Source: Sphaerisporangium aureirubrum | GTDB taxonomy: Bacteria > Actinomycetota > Actinomycetes > Streptosporangiales > Streptosporangiaceae | Direction of reading: 5' to 3' | NCBI RefSeq assembly: GCF_042658925.1 | Contig: NZ_JBHSRF010000008.1 | Coordinates: 124,001-188,000, forward strand | DNA length: 64,000 nucleotides | In this document: piece by piece, positions 33,041 to 42,433 of the stretch | Position numbering within the stretch: the first letter of the stretch is position 1 | Layout of the letters: every line of letters starts with the position of its first letter | Notes under the pieces: model-generated | Seen by the model: only the letters and a program-made list of their open reading frames with translations | Database searches by the model: none | Told to the model about the DNA's origin: nothing | Program-made: the position numbers and the translations under genes

Positions 33041-33586
33041 CTATAGGTGTGATTCTTGGTTGGCTTCGGCGGTATTCGCGGAATTCTCATCGTCCACGGC
33101 CTCGACCAGGAAGAATCCGACGCCCCGCATCGACTCCAGGATGATCGACGCGTCGGCCTCGCGGAGTTTGAAGCGCAGCCGCTTGACCGTCGACCGGACC
33201 GCGGACACGTCATCGAGATATTCCGCGCCCCAGACCTGCTCGTAGAGCTGCTGGTAGGTCCAGACCCGGAGTCCCGGGCTGGCGAGGGCGGCGAGCACCT
33301 CCCGTTCGATGCGGGTCAGTGGAAGTACTCTTCCCGCCCAGCTGACCTGTTGCCGGTCGCGATCGATGACCAGCGGGCCCAGGGTGACCATCTCGCGCAC
33401 CGGTGCGGGCGCGCTCACCTGCGCCTCGCCGAACAACACGCTGCGGACGGACTTCATGTCGGGAAACATCAGCAGAGTTCCGCAACCGCTCATCATTTGA
33501 GCCAGTTGTGCCCGCTTGTGGCGACTGGATGTCACGCACAAGATGACCGGCTGCTCATCGAGACCGTCCACCGGGCTATCGCTCAT
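33041..33586 (-). CDS. Winged-helix regulator with a shortened, receiver-like N-terminus
   Basis: 181 residues. The C-terminal part (about 68-165) is an OmpR/PhoB-type DNA-binding domain, with LTRIEREVLAALASPGLRVWTYQQL, VWGAEYLDDVSAVRSTVKRLRFKL and VGFFLVE. The first 60 residues begin PVILCVTSSRHKRAQLAQMM, which looks like the first strand and helix of a response-regulator receiver. The domain is too short, however, and has no phosphorylatable Asp in the expected place. No histidine kinase is adjacent. It may be a phosphorylation-independent regulator. The large secreted protein gene lies divergently 305 bases away. The ribosome site is weak. Confidence 0.75.
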   Translation of the reverse strand: MSDSPVDGLDEQPVILCVTSSRHKRAQLAQMMSGCGTLLMFPDMKSVRSVLFGEAQVSAPAPVREMVTLGPLVIDRDRQQVSWAGRVLPLTRIEREVLAALASPGLRVWTYQQLYEQVWGAEYLDDVSAVRSTVKRLRFKLREADASIILESMRGVGFFLVEAVDDENSANTAEANQESHL

Positions 33587-33890
33587 GCGCTAAGGAAAGC
33601 AACGGCCTCCACCGCAGTCAATATGGAATTTTCAACCGTTACGTCACGCCGGTCAGGGCGTCACGACACGCGTCGAGCCGATTTCGCCCCGCCATTGCCC
33701 ATCCCCTGATCTTGAGTGGAGATAGACCGGAGCCGACGATGATCGCGGGCCGCACGACCCCGGCGGCCCGCCACGTCCCGATCACCCATTGGCCGAGAAA
33801 CCCTTACCGCCCACCGGCAAGGCGTCCCCACCCTGCATGATCCCGCGGCCTGGCGCACCCATGCCGGCCGTCAGCAAGGAGGCTCTCCCG
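33587..33890. other. Divergent intergenic region
   Basis: The spacer lies between the wHTH regulator and the large secreted protein gene. It has an AT-rich patch near 33630 and a repeated word GTCACG (33643-33670) that could be regulator half-sites. No firm promoter is seen. Confidence 0.35.
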
Positions 33891-36800
33891 TTGACTGCAT
33901 CACGAGGACGAAAACGACGAGCAGCGCCCCTGGTGGCCATCTTCGCCACCCTGCTCATGCTCTTAGGTGGCCTTCCGGCAGCCGCGCAGACGACCGCCCG
34001 ATCGGCGGCGCGGTCCACCGGCCAGGAACCCGGGGCCGCCGCCGTGAGACCCGAGGTGCGCGAAGCCGTCAGGCATGACCTGTCCGGCATGCTGCGCGAC
34101 GTCACTCCCAAGAGCACCCGCGCCCTGAAGGCCAAGGCCGACGAGCAACCGTCCCGTCCGTTGCCGCGCGAGGCGGTGAAACCGACCGGCAAGACCGGCG
34201 GCGAGGTGCTGCAACAGGCGGTCACCGCGACGCAGGTGCCCGAGTTCACCGCCGACTTCGAAGGAGTCGGCAACGTCGACGCGGTGCTGCCGCCGGACAC
34301 CAACGGCGACGTGGGCCCTAACCACTACGTGCAGATGGTGAACCTCTCCTACGCGGTCTACGACAAGACCGGCCACCTGCTGCTCGGCCCGCTGCCGGGC
34401 AACGCGCTGTTCGACGGCCTCGGCGGGCCGTGCGAGACCAGCAACGACGGCGATCCGGTGGTGCTGTACGACGAGGAGGCCGACCGCTGGATGGTCACGC
34501 AGTTCGCCGTGCCCGGCGGGACCGCCGGCTTCCACCAGTGCATGGCGATCTCCCAGACCTCCGACCCGACCGGTGCCTTCTACCGGTACGACTTCTTCTA
34601 CCACCAGAGCCGGATGAACGACTATCCCAAATACGGGATCTGGCCCGACGCCTACTACATGACGGCCAACGAGTTCTCACCGTCGTTCGCGGGCGCCGGC
34701 GCGGTGGCGTTCGAACGGGAGAAGATGCTCGCCGGCCTACCTGCCCGCATGGTGTACTTCCACCTCGGACCCGACTTCGGCGGCCTCCTGCCCTCCGACG
34801 CGGAGGGCATGGCGCCCCCGCCCGGTGCGCCCAACCCGTTCGTGATGGCCGACGACGACGCGTGGGGCATCTCGCCCACCGACCGGTTGCTGATGTGGGA
34901 CTTCAAGGTCGACTGGACGACCCCGGAGAATTCCACGTTCGGCGACAATCTGGCGCCGAGCCGGTTCCTCGAAACGGCCCCCTTCGACTCCAACATGTGT
35001 AACTACGCCCGCTCCTGCATCCCGCAGCAGGGATCCGCAGCCAAGCTCGACGCCATCGCCGACCGGCTGATGTACCGGGCCGCGTACCGCAACTTCGGCG
35101 ATCACGCATCGATCGTCCTCAACCACACGGTGGACGCGGGCGCCACCGACCACGCCGGCATGCGCTGGTACGAGTTGCGCAGCACCGACCCCGCGAACTG
35201 GAGCCTTCACCAGCAGGGCACCTATGCCCCGGACGCCGACCATCGCTGGATGGGCAGCGGGGCGATGGACGTCTCCGGCAACATCGCGTTCGGGTTCTCC
35301 GTCTCGGGGACCACGACCTTTCCCTCGATCCGCCTGGCCGGACGGCTCTCCGGGGACACGCTCGGCCAGCTCGGGCAGGCCGAGCGCACACTGGTCGCCG
35401 GCACCGGGGCGCAGACCCACACCGCGTCCCGATGGGGCGACTACAGCTCCATGTCGGTGGACCCGTCCGACGGCTGCACTTTCTGGTTCACCTCCGAGTA
35501 CCTGGCCACGACCAGCACCGCCGGATGGCAGACCCGGGTGGGCGCGCTGAAGTTCCCCACCTGCGCGGCCGGCCCGCACGGCGACGTGAAGGGCAAGGTG
35601 ACCTCGAACTCGGGTGGGCCGATCGCGGGCGCGACGGTGCGAGCCGGCGGCAGCGGCACAACCACGGGCACCGACGGCACCTACAAGCTGACCCTGCCGG
35701 CAGGTGAGCAGGAGATCGCCGTCACGGCCTTCGGCTACGCGCCGAGCAGCGCGACCGTGACCGTGCCGGACGGCGGCTCGGTGACGGCCGACTTCACCTT
35801 GGCCGCCGTCGCCAGACACAAGGTCTCCGGTGTGGTGAAGGACGTCTCCGGGCACGGCTGGCCGCTGTACGCCCGGATCGACGTGCCGGGCATGCCCGGC
35901 GGCTCGGTGTTCACCGCACCCGCCACCGGCGCCTACAGCGTCGAGCTGCCAGCCGGCCAGTACGACCTCAGCGTGAAGGCGATGTATCCCTCCTACCAGC
36001 AGACCACCGTGCGGGTCGAGGTAGGTGCCGTCGACCAGGTCAAGGACATCGGCCTGGCCGTGGAGAGTGCCTGTACCGCCGCCGGATACAAGTACGCCTA
36101 CGGCGCTCCGCTGTTCACCGAGGCGTTCGAGTCCGGCGCGGCGCCCGAGGGCTGGAGCGTGGTGAACCGCACCCCGAGCGGCGGCTGGGCGTTCACCGAC
36201 CCGAAGAACCGGGGCAACCTCACCGGCGGCAGCGGCAATTACGCGATCGCCGACAGCGACGCGCCCGGATCGGGCACGACCATGGACACCGATCTGGCGA
36301 CGCCGGTCCTGGACCTGTCGGCCGTGCCGTCGCCCGTGTTGCGATTCAACAGCGACTACCGCGCCCTCAACGGGTTCGCCAACGTCGAGCTGAGCGTCGA
36401 CGGCGGCACCACGTGGAGCATCGTGTCGAACTGGACGACCGCGAGCCGCCGCGGGCCGGTCGTGGAGGAGCTGGCCCTTCCCGCGGCCGGCGGCAAGGCC
36501 GACGTGCGGATCCGCTTCCACTACAAGGGCGCTTTCGCGTGGTGGTGGGAACTGGACAACGTCTCCCTGGTCAACCGGTCCTGCGCCCCGATCCCGGGCG
36601 GCCTGGTCGTCGGCCAGGTGCTCGACGGCAACACCGGCACCGGTCTCAACGGCTCGACCGTGACCAGCGTCGACAAGCCGGACGAGAAGGCGACCACCGC
36701 GGCGACACCCGACGACGGCGGGCTCGGCGACGGTTTCTACTGGATGTTCTCCACCCTGACCGGCGGCCATCCGTTCAGCGCGGCGAAGGGTGGCTACGGC

Positions 36801-38474
36801 CCGGTCACCTCCACGGTCAACGTGGCGGCCGACGCGGCGACCAAGGCGGACTTCCGTCTCAACGCGGGCCGGCTGACCATCACCCCGTCGTCGGTCACCG
36901 GCACCCAGACGATGGGCCAGACCAAGACGGTGAAGACGACGATCCGCAACACCGGCAACGCGCCTGCCACCGTCGAACTGTCGGAACGGCGCGGCGGATT
37001 CGAGATCCTCGGACCGCGAGGCGCGCCCCTGCAACTCAACATGGTGAAAGGGGGCGGCGTGTCGCCCGCGTGGCGCGGTGACAGCAAACCGGGCGTCCCG
37101 TTCGAGCCGTCGCCGTACGCGCCGCCGTGGGTGACGACGGCGAACTATCCGGTGGCGGTGATGGACAACGCCGCGGCGGCGTTCGAGGGGAAGGTGTACT
37201 CCGTCGGTGGTTCCTCCGCCACCGCGAACCTCGCCAACGCCTACGCGTACGACCCGCCGACGGACACCTGGACGCGGATCGCCGACGTGCCCGCGGCCCT
37301 GGAGAAACCGCAGGCGGCCTTCGTCGAAGGCACGCTGTACGTGTTCGGCGGCTGGGACACGGCCGGCACCCCGTCGAACAAGGTCTACGCCTACAACCCG
37401 GCGACCAACGTCTGGCAGACGCGGACCGCGGTCAACCCCCAGCCCCGCGCGGCGGCCGGCGTGGCGGTGCTCGGCGGCCAGATCTATCTGGTCGGTGGCT
37501 GCACCACCAGCACCTGCACCAGATCCGACCTGGTCGTCCGGTACAACCCGGGCACCGACACGTTCATCACGACCGCGCCGTACCCGGTGCCCGTGGCCTG
37601 GCAGGGCTGCGGCGGGATCAACGGCAAGGTGTACTGCGCCGGCGGCAACGGGGCCACGACGCTGAAGAGCACCTACGCCTACACCCCGAGCAGCAACTCC
37701 TGGACCCAGCTGGCCGATCTCCCGGTCGACTTCTGGGGCACCGGCGCCGACACCGCCAACGGGCTGCTGCTGCTCTCCACCGGCGTCATCAACAACTCGA
37801 CCACGGTGACCAACCAGGGCTGGGCGTACGACCCGGCGGCCAACACCTGGACGGCGCTGCCGAACGCCAACTTCGCCCGCTACCGCGCCGCGGCGGCCTG
37901 CGGATTCATGAAGGTCGGTGGATCGAGCGGCGGGTTCACCCCAACGGCGGAGAGCGAACTGCTGCCCGGTTTCGAGCAGTGCACCACCGCCATCGACGTA
38001 CCGTGGCTGTCGGCCTCGCCGGCCACGCTGAGCCTTAACCCCGGGCAGAGCGCCACGGTGACCGTCACGCTCGCCGCCACTTCGGCGGCCGGCGTCGCCC
38101 AGCCGGGTACCTACACCGCCCAGTTCGGCATCAAGTCCAACACGCCGTACCCGGTGCCGCCGATCGGTGTGACGATGACGGTCAAACCCCCCAGTGACTG
38201 GGGCAAACTGACCGGGATCGTCACCGGGGTGGACTGCCAGAACGTCAGCTCTCCCTTGCGGGGGGCGACCGTCCAGATCGACGGCACCAAGGGGTGGACC
38301 TACACCCTCAAGGCCGACACGACTGGCCGGTACGCGATCTGGGGGCCGAAACGTGCCAATCCGGTCCAGATCATCGTGGCTCGTGACGGCTGGATACCTC
38401 AGACCAAGCGCGTCACGATCAGGGACGGCAAGACGGTGACCACCAACTTCGCCCTCCGCCCCGAGGCCTGCTGA
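33891..38474 (+). CDS. Very large secreted multi-domain protein (carboxypeptidase-regulatory-like, jelly-roll and kelch-type repeats)
   Basis: 1,527 residues from a TTG that has a perfect AAGGAGG eight bases upstream; this start gives a clean signal peptide (APLVAIFATLLMLLGGLPAAAQ). The first 550 residues, with PPDTNGDVGPNHYVQMVN and SMSVDPSDGCTFWFTSEY, form a beta-propeller-like domain of unknown role. Two carboxypeptidase-regulatory-like beta-sandwiches follow (GKVTSNSGGPIAGATVRAGG and the next repeat), then a MAM/jelly-roll-like domain. A kelch-like propeller comes next (YSVGGSS, YVFGGWD, YLVGGC, YCAGGNG), then an Ig-like and a final regulatory-like domain. No catalytic triad is visible. 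It ends at a strong hairpin. Confidence 0.8.
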   Translation: MTASRGRKRRAAPLVAIFATLLMLLGGLPAAAQTTARSAARSTGQEPGAAAVRPEVREAVRHDLSGMLRDVTPKSTRALKAKADEQPSRPLPREAVKPTGKTGGEVLQQAVTATQVPEFTADFEGVGNVDAVLPPDTNGDVGPNHYVQMVNLSYAVYDKTGHLLLGPLPGNALFDGLGGPCETSNDGDPVVLYDEEADRWMVTQFAVPGGTAGFHQCMAISQTSDPTGAFYRYDFFYHQSRMNDYPKYGIWPDAYYMTANEFSPSFAGAGAVAFEREKMLAGLPARMVYFHLGPDFGGLLPSDAEGMAPPPGAPNPFVMADDDAWGISPTDRLLMWDFKVDWTTPENSTFGDNLAPSRFLETAPFDSNMCNYARSCIPQQGSAAKLDAIADRLMYRAAYRNFGDHASIVLNHTVDAGATDHAGMRWYELRSTDPANWSLHQQGTYAPDADHRWMGSGAMDVSGNIAFGFSVSGTTTFPSIRLAGRLSGDTLGQLGQAERTLVAGTGAQTHTASRWGDYSSMSVDPSDGCTFWFTSEYLATTSTAGWQTRVGALKFPTCAAGPHGDVKGKVTSNSGGPIAGATVRAGGSGTTTGTDGTYKLTLPAGEQEIAVTAFGYAPSSATVTVPDGGSVTADFTLAAVARHKVSGVVKDVSGHGWPLYARIDVPGMPGGSVFTAPATGAYSVELPAGQYDLSVKAMYPSYQQTTVRVEVGAVDQVKDIGLAVESACTAAGYKYAYGAPLFTEAFESGAAPEGWSVVNRTPSGGWAFTDPKNRGNLTGGSGNYAIADSDAPGSGTTMDTDLATPVLDLSAVPSPVLRFNSDYRALNGFANVELSVDGGTTWSIVSNWTTASRRGPVVEELALPAAGGKADVRIRFHYKGAFAWWWELDNVSLVNRSCAPIPGGLVVGQVLDGNTGTGLNGSTVTSVDKPDEKATTAATPDDGGLGDGFYWMFSTLTGGHPFSAAKGGYGPVTSTVNVAADAATKADFRLNAGRLTITPSSVTGTQTMGQTKTVKTTIRNTGNAPATVELSERRGGFEILGPRGAPLQLNMVKGGGVSPAWRGDSKPGVPFEPSPYAPPWVTTANYPVAVMDNAAAAFEGKVYSVGGSSATANLANAYAYDPPTDTWTRIADVPAALEKPQAAFVEGTLYVFGGWDTAGTPSNKVYAYNPATNVWQTRTAVNPQPRAAAGVAVLGGQIYLVGGCTTSTCTRSDLVVRYNPGTDTFITTAPYPVPVAWQGCGGINGKVYCAGGNGATTLKSTYAYTPSSNSWTQLADLPVDFWGTGADTANGLLLLSTGVINNSTTVTNQGWAYDPAANTWTALPNANFARYRAAAACGFMKVGGSSGGFTPTAESELLPGFEQCTTAIDVPWLSASPATLSLNPGQSATVTVTLAATSAAGVAQPGTYTAQFGIKSNTPYPVPPIGVTMTVKPPSDWGKLTGIVTGVDCQNVSSPLRGATVQIDGTKGWTYTLKADTTGRYAIWGPKRANPVQIIVARDGWIPQTKRVTIRDGKTVTTNFALRPEAC

Positions 38475-38492
38475 TCCGATACCCGCCCCGCA

Positions 38493-38521
38493 GGGCCCGC
38501 GCCGCACGGCGGCGCGGGCCC
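38493..38521 (+). terminator. Hairpin after the large secreted protein gene
   Basis: GGGCCCGCGCCGC and its exact complement form a 13-bp stem with a 3-base loop, 18 bases after the stop. Confidence 0.8.
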
Positions 38522-38679
38522 ACTCGGTCGCGTGGCCCAGCAGCCGGCGGAAGAACAGATCCTCGACCATGGCAACGTTTCCGGTCCCGCTGCCCACCGG
38601 CGGCTGCGGGGACTGGTTCTCATGGAGTTCGTAGGCGGACTTTTATGGCACTTTTCGCTAATTTTTATAGATTGGGGTA

Positions 38680-39462
38680 ATGGAGCGCGTGCCGCAGGAG
38701 ACCGGTCCGGCCGAGGCTCAGGCAGCCGTGGCCGGGAGGGCTCGGTGGTTCGTCGCCGCGGGCGCCGCGCTTGTCGTCGTGGCGGTGCTGGCGTACTGGC
38801 TGGGAGGCGGCGGTGGAAACGGAGAGAAGGCCGCGCCCCGGCCGAGCCCGACACCGACGCCCACCGCGGCGCTCACCGTGGCCCAGGTCTTCCAGAGGGT
38901 CGGGCCGTCGGTGGTGGTCATCCGGGCCGGGCGGTCGCTCGGCACCGGGGTGATCACGGCCGACGACGGGACGATCGTGACGGCGAACCACGTCGTCAAA
39001 GACGCCGAGGACGTCACCGTGACGTTCGCCGACGGCACCAAGGCGAAGGCCGTCGTCGTGGCGTCGGACCCCGGCCGCGACGTCGCGGCGCTCAAGCCCG
39101 CGAAGCTGCCGGAGATCGTCGTCCCGGCGACGATCGGCGGCGCCGTGGCCGTGGGCACGCCCGTCGTGGCGATCGGCAATCCGCTGGGCCTGACCTACAG
39201 CGTCTCCACCGGCGTGGTGTCGGGGCTGGACCGGGTCGCCGAGGACGAAGACGGCGACCTGAGCGGGCTCATCCAGTTCGACGCCTCCGTCAACCCGGGC
39301 AGCTCCGGCGGTCCTCTGCTGGACGCTCGCGGCCTGCTTGTCGGGATCGTCGTCTCGATGGCCGACCCGGGAGGCGACGAAGCGTTCGCCGGCATCGCTT
39401 TCGCGGTGCCGGTCGTCGAGGCCCTGGGTGGCGATGGCGACGGCCCACCGGGCCGGATCTGA
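38680..39462 (+). CDS. Membrane-anchored trypsin-like serine protease (HtrA type, no PDZ)
   Basis: 260 residues. A single membrane helix at about 22-42 is followed by a Pro/Thr linker and an S1C-type protease domain. The triad is visible: His104 in TANHVVKD, Asp134 in DPGRDVAALK, and Ser209 in NPGSSGGPLLD. It stops soon after the protease fold, so the PDZ domain of classic HtrA proteins is missing. It should face outside and degrade or process envelope proteins. The MoxR/DUF58/VWA genes begin 26 bases downstream, and it may be the first gene of that operon. Confidence 0.85.
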   Translation: MERVPQETGPAEAQAAVAGRARWFVAAGAALVVVAVLAYWLGGGGGNGEKAAPRPSPTPTPTAALTVAQVFQRVGPSVVVIRAGRSLGTGVITADDGTIVTANHVVKDAEDVTVTFADGTKAKAVVVASDPGRDVAALKPAKLPEIVVPATIGGAVAVGTPVVAIGNPLGLTYSVSTGVVSGLDRVAEDEDGDLSGLIQFDASVNPGSSGGPLLDARGLLVGIVVSMADPGGDEAFAGIAFAVPVVEALGGDGDGPPGRI

Positions 39463-39488
39463 CCGAAGCGGCACGAGAAGGAACACCT

Positions 39489-40478
39489 ATGACCTCGACC
39501 AATTCCCCCGAGTCGGCCCACCCGCTCGAACATGTGCTGTTCGAGGTCAAACGCACGATCGTCGGCCAGGACACCCTGCTGGAGCGCATGGCCGTCGCGC
39601 TGATCGCCGACGGCCACCTTCTCGTCGAGGGCGTGCCCGGCCTGGCCAAGACGCTCGCGGTGAAGTCCCTGGCCGCCGCGATCAACGGGAGCTTCCAGCG
39701 CGTCCAGTTCACCCCCGACCTGGTGCCCGCCGACCTCGTGGGCACCAGGGTCTACCACCAGCACTCCGGGGAGTTCCGCACCGAGCTCGGCCCGGTGTTC
39801 GCGAACCTGCTGCTGGCCGACGAGATCAACCGCGCCCCCGCCAAGGTGCAGAGCGCCCTGCTGGAGGTGATGCAGGAGCATCAGGTGACGATCGGCCGCG
39901 AGACGTTCCGGGTGCCCGAGCCGTTCCTGGTCATGGCGACGGAGAACCCGATCGAGTCCGAGGGCACGTACCCGCTGCCGGAGGCGCAGGTCGACCGTTT
40001 CATGATGAAGGTGGTCGTCGACTACCCGACGCCGATCGAGGAGCAGGCGATCGTCGCCCGCGCGCTGCGTCCACCGGAGTCGCCACAGCCGATGGTGACG
40101 GCCGACGAGCTGATGGCGATGCGGGCCCGCGCTCAACAGGTGTACGTCGATCCGTCGATCGTCGACTACGCGGTACGGCTGGTCGCCGTGACGCGCTCCC
40201 CGGCGATGGCCGGCCTCGGCGAGCTGGAACGGTACGTCACCTACGGGGCGAGCCCGCGGGCGTCCATCGCGCTCGTCACGGGCGCCAGGGCGCTGGCGTT
40301 CCTGCGCGGCCGCGACTACGTCCTGCCGCACGACCTGGCCGAGCTCACACTCGACGTGCTGCGCCACCGCCTCGTCCTGTCCTACGAGGCCCTCGCGGAC
40401 GACGTCGACGCCGACACGATCGTCACCCGGGTGCTCCGGGCCGTCCGGGCACCCGACGTCGTCCTGCAGAACCGCTGA
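39489..40478 (+). CDS. MoxR-family AAA+ ATPase
   Basis: 329 residues. Walker A EGVPGLAKT lies near residue 47, Walker B LLLADEINRAP near 117, and ATENPIESEGTYPLPEAQVDRFMM covers the sensor-1 and arginine-finger region. This is the standard MoxR layout. MoxR ATPases act as chaperones with von Willebrand A-domain proteins, often for assembly of envelope or metal-containing complexes. DUF58 and two VWA genes follow directly, which is the classic partner set. The gene starts at ATG 39489; no strong ribosome site is visible. Confidence 0.93.
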   Translation: MTSTNSPESAHPLEHVLFEVKRTIVGQDTLLERMAVALIADGHLLVEGVPGLAKTLAVKSLAAAINGSFQRVQFTPDLVPADLVGTRVYHQHSGEFRTELGPVFANLLLADEINRAPAKVQSALLEVMQEHQVTIGRETFRVPEPFLVMATENPIESEGTYPLPEAQVDRFMMKVVVDYPTPIEEQAIVARALRPPESPQPMVTADELMAMRARAQQVYVDPSIVDYAVRLVAVTRSPAMAGLGELERYVTYGASPRASIALVTGARALAFLRGRDYVLPHDLAELTLDVLRHRLVLSYEALADDVDADTIVTRVLRAVRAPDVVLQNR

Positions 40479-40482
40479 GCCC

Positions 40483-41367
40483 ATGGCCACCACCTCGGAA
40501 AAGCTGCTGCTCCGCCTGGAGTGGAAGGTCGTCCGCAGGCTCGACGGCAGGCTCCAGGGCGCTCACCGCACCGCGCACCGCGGCTCCGGCATCGACTTCA
40601 CCGGGTTGCGCACCTACAGCGACGGCGACGACGCCCGGCACATCGACTGGAACGTCACCGCACGGCTGGACGAGCCGCACCTGCGGCTGTTCACCGAGGA
40701 CCGCGAGCTGACGGTGTGGCTCGTGCTCGACCGGTCGGCGTCGATGACGGCGGGCCGGCCGGGACGCGGCAAGCACGAGGTGCTCGCCGAGCTCGCGCTC
40801 GTCCTCGCCCGGATGTTCGGCCGCGGCGGCAACCGCGTCGGCGCCCTGCTGTACGACACCGGGGCGCCGCGCGTCGTCCCGCCCGGCACCACCCGCCGGC
40901 ACGCCCTGCGGATCGCCGCCGAGCTGGAACGCACCGCCGCGGCCCGCGGCGGCGCCACCACCGACCTGGCGGAGATGCTCGACGCGGCCGGACGGCTGGC
41001 GCGCCGCCGCGCGCTCGTCGTCGTACTGTCGGACTTCATCGGCGACGGCGACTGGGAACGCTCGCTCCAGCGCCTGGCCCGGCGGCACGAGGTCGTCGCC
41101 CTGCGGATCGTGGACACCGCCGACGACGTACTGCCCGAGGCCGGCCTGATCGTGGTCGAGGACGCCGAGACCGGCGAGCAACTCGTCGTCGACTCCACCG
41201 ACCCGCTGCTCCAGGTCCGCTTCCGCGCCGCCGTCGACGCCCGCGACGCCCGCCTCTCGGCGGGCATGCGCCGGGCCGGGGTCCCCGTCCACCGCATCGA
41301 CACCGACCGCGACCTGGCCGAGGCGCTCGTCGAGGTCGTCGCCCGGACACAGGACCGGTCGGCATGA
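40483..41367 (+). CDS. DUF58-domain protein of a MoxR operon
   Basis: 294 residues, soluble. It carries the DUF58 hallmark GIDFTGLRTYSDGDDARHIDWN near residue 30. A VWA-like core follows, VWLVLDRSASMTAG, in which the metal-site Ser-x-Ser is retained. Members of the family work with MoxR ATPases, probably as adaptors. The start is 4 bases after the MoxR stop, and the stop overlaps the following tiny gene as ATGA. Confidence 0.9.
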   Translation: MATTSEKLLLRLEWKVVRRLDGRLQGAHRTAHRGSGIDFTGLRTYSDGDDARHIDWNVTARLDEPHLRLFTEDRELTVWLVLDRSASMTAGRPGRGKHEVLAELALVLARMFGRGGNRVGALLYDTGAPRVVPPGTTRRHALRIAAELERTAAARGGATTDLAEMLDAAGRLARRRALVVVLSDFIGDGDWERSLQRLARRHEVVALRIVDTADDVLPEAGLIVVEDAETGEQLVVDSTDPLLQVRFRAAVDARDARLSAGMRRAGVPVHRIDTDRDLAEALVEVVARTQDRSA

Positions 41368-41483
41368 CCGAGCCCATCGACGGAGACGGCACCTTCCGCG
41401 ATCCGGCCCAGGCGCGGGGCACGACCGAGCTCGTCGACAGCCACATCACCCTGGTCACAAGGCCGGCGAAGGAGGCCTCGTGA
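41364..41483 (+). CDS. 39-residue protein inside the MoxR operon
   Basis: This very short frame fits exactly between the DUF58 and VWA genes. Its ATG overlaps the DUF58 stop (ATGA), and its stop overlaps the next GTG (GTGA). The product is acidic to neutral, has no membrane helix, and contains GDGTFRDPAQARGTTELVD. It has no family I can name. The perfect 4-base overlaps at both ends suggest it is really translated and couples its neighbours. It could instead be a remnant of a larger gene that stood between DUF58 and VWA genes. Confidence 0.55.
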   Translation: MTEPIDGDGTFRDPAQARGTTELVDSHITLVTRPAKEAS

Positions 41484-42433
41484 CTCTCTCCTCCCCGCTG
41501 CTGCTGGTCGTCGGACTGCTCGTCACGGCGGCGCTCGCCTGGGTGGCCGTCGTGTCGGCACGCCGCCGGACGGCCGCGCTCACCGCGGCCGGCGTCGCCG
41601 TGCCGGGCGGCCGGCGGGCGTACCTCGGTCTCGGCCTGACGATCTCCGGCGTCGCGGTACTCGCGGTCGCCACCGCGGGACCGGCGGCCATGGTCCCGGT
41701 CCCGCGCACCGCGGGCACCGTCATCCTCGCCATGGACGTCTCCAACAGCATGGGTGCCGACGACGTCGCGCCCACCCGGCTGGCGGCAGCGCAGCGGGCG
41801 GCCCGCGCGTTCGTGGCGGCGCAGCCCGGCAGCGTCGACATCGGCGTCGTCGCGTTCGAGCAAGGCGCGCTCACCACCGCACGGCCCGACGCCGACCACT
41901 CCATCGCGCTCGCGGCCATCGGCCGGCTGAAGCTCACCGGCGGCACCTCGCTGGGGACGGCCATCACGGCCTCGCTGTCGGCGATCACCGGTAAGCCGGT
42001 GGCCCTCGGCCGCGACGACGCCGAGGCGCCCGACATCGGCTACTGGCCGTCGGCGACGATCGTGATGATCTCCGATGGCCAGAACCAGGGCGCGGACGTC
42101 GAACGGGCCGCCACCGTGGCCCAGCGGGCGGGCGTCCACATCCACACCGTCGGGGTCGGCACCGAGGCCGGGGCGACGGTGAAGGTCGACGGCTACAACC
42201 TGCAGACGTCACTCGACAAGGACATGCTCACCTTGATCGCGCGGACCACCGGCGGCGCCTACCATCCCGCCTCGGACGCCGCGCGCCTCGACGGGATCGC
42301 CGACACCATCGATCTACGGCTCACCGTCTCCGACGAGCCGCTGCCCCTCGCCGGCGGGCTGATCGGGCTCGCCCTCGCGCTGCTCACCGCGGGAGCGGCG
42401 CTCACCGTGCTCCGGTCTGGACGGGTGATCTGA
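41480..42433 (+). CDS. VWA-domain membrane protein (BatA-like)
   Basis: 317 residues. Two membrane helices lie near the N-terminus (about 5-27 and 50-72) and one at the C-terminus (about 293-313), with a von Willebrand A domain between them. The metal-ion site is complete: DVSNS (Asp86, Ser88, Ser90), GGTSLG (Thr) and MISDGQN (Asp). A GTG start follows AAGGAGG. It is the first of two adjacent VWA genes, as in Bat-type operons, and should work with the MoxR ATPase at the membrane. Confidence 0.9.
   Translation: MTLSSPLLLVVGLLVTAALAWVAVVSARRRTAALTAAGVAVPGGRRAYLGLGLTISGVAVLAVATAGPAAMVPVPRTAGTVILAMDVSNSMGADDVAPTRLAAAQRAARAFVAAQPGSVDIGVVAFEQGALTTARPDADHSIALAAIGRLKLTGGTSLGTAITASLSAITGKPVALGRDDAEAPDIGYWPSATIVMISDGQNQGADVERAATVAQRAGVHIHTVGVGTEAGATVKVDGYNLQTSLDKDMLTLIARTTGGAYHPASDAARLDGIADTIDLRLTVSDEPLPLAGGLIGLALALLTAGAALTVLRSGRVI

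Noticed and set aside
34737..38597. Long open frame of about 1,286 codons on the minus strand opposite the large secreted protein gene
   Set aside because: Its product is Gly/Arg/Val-rich low-complexity sequence with no domain. Such frames arise opposite strong GC-rich genes whose third codon positions are mostly C or G.
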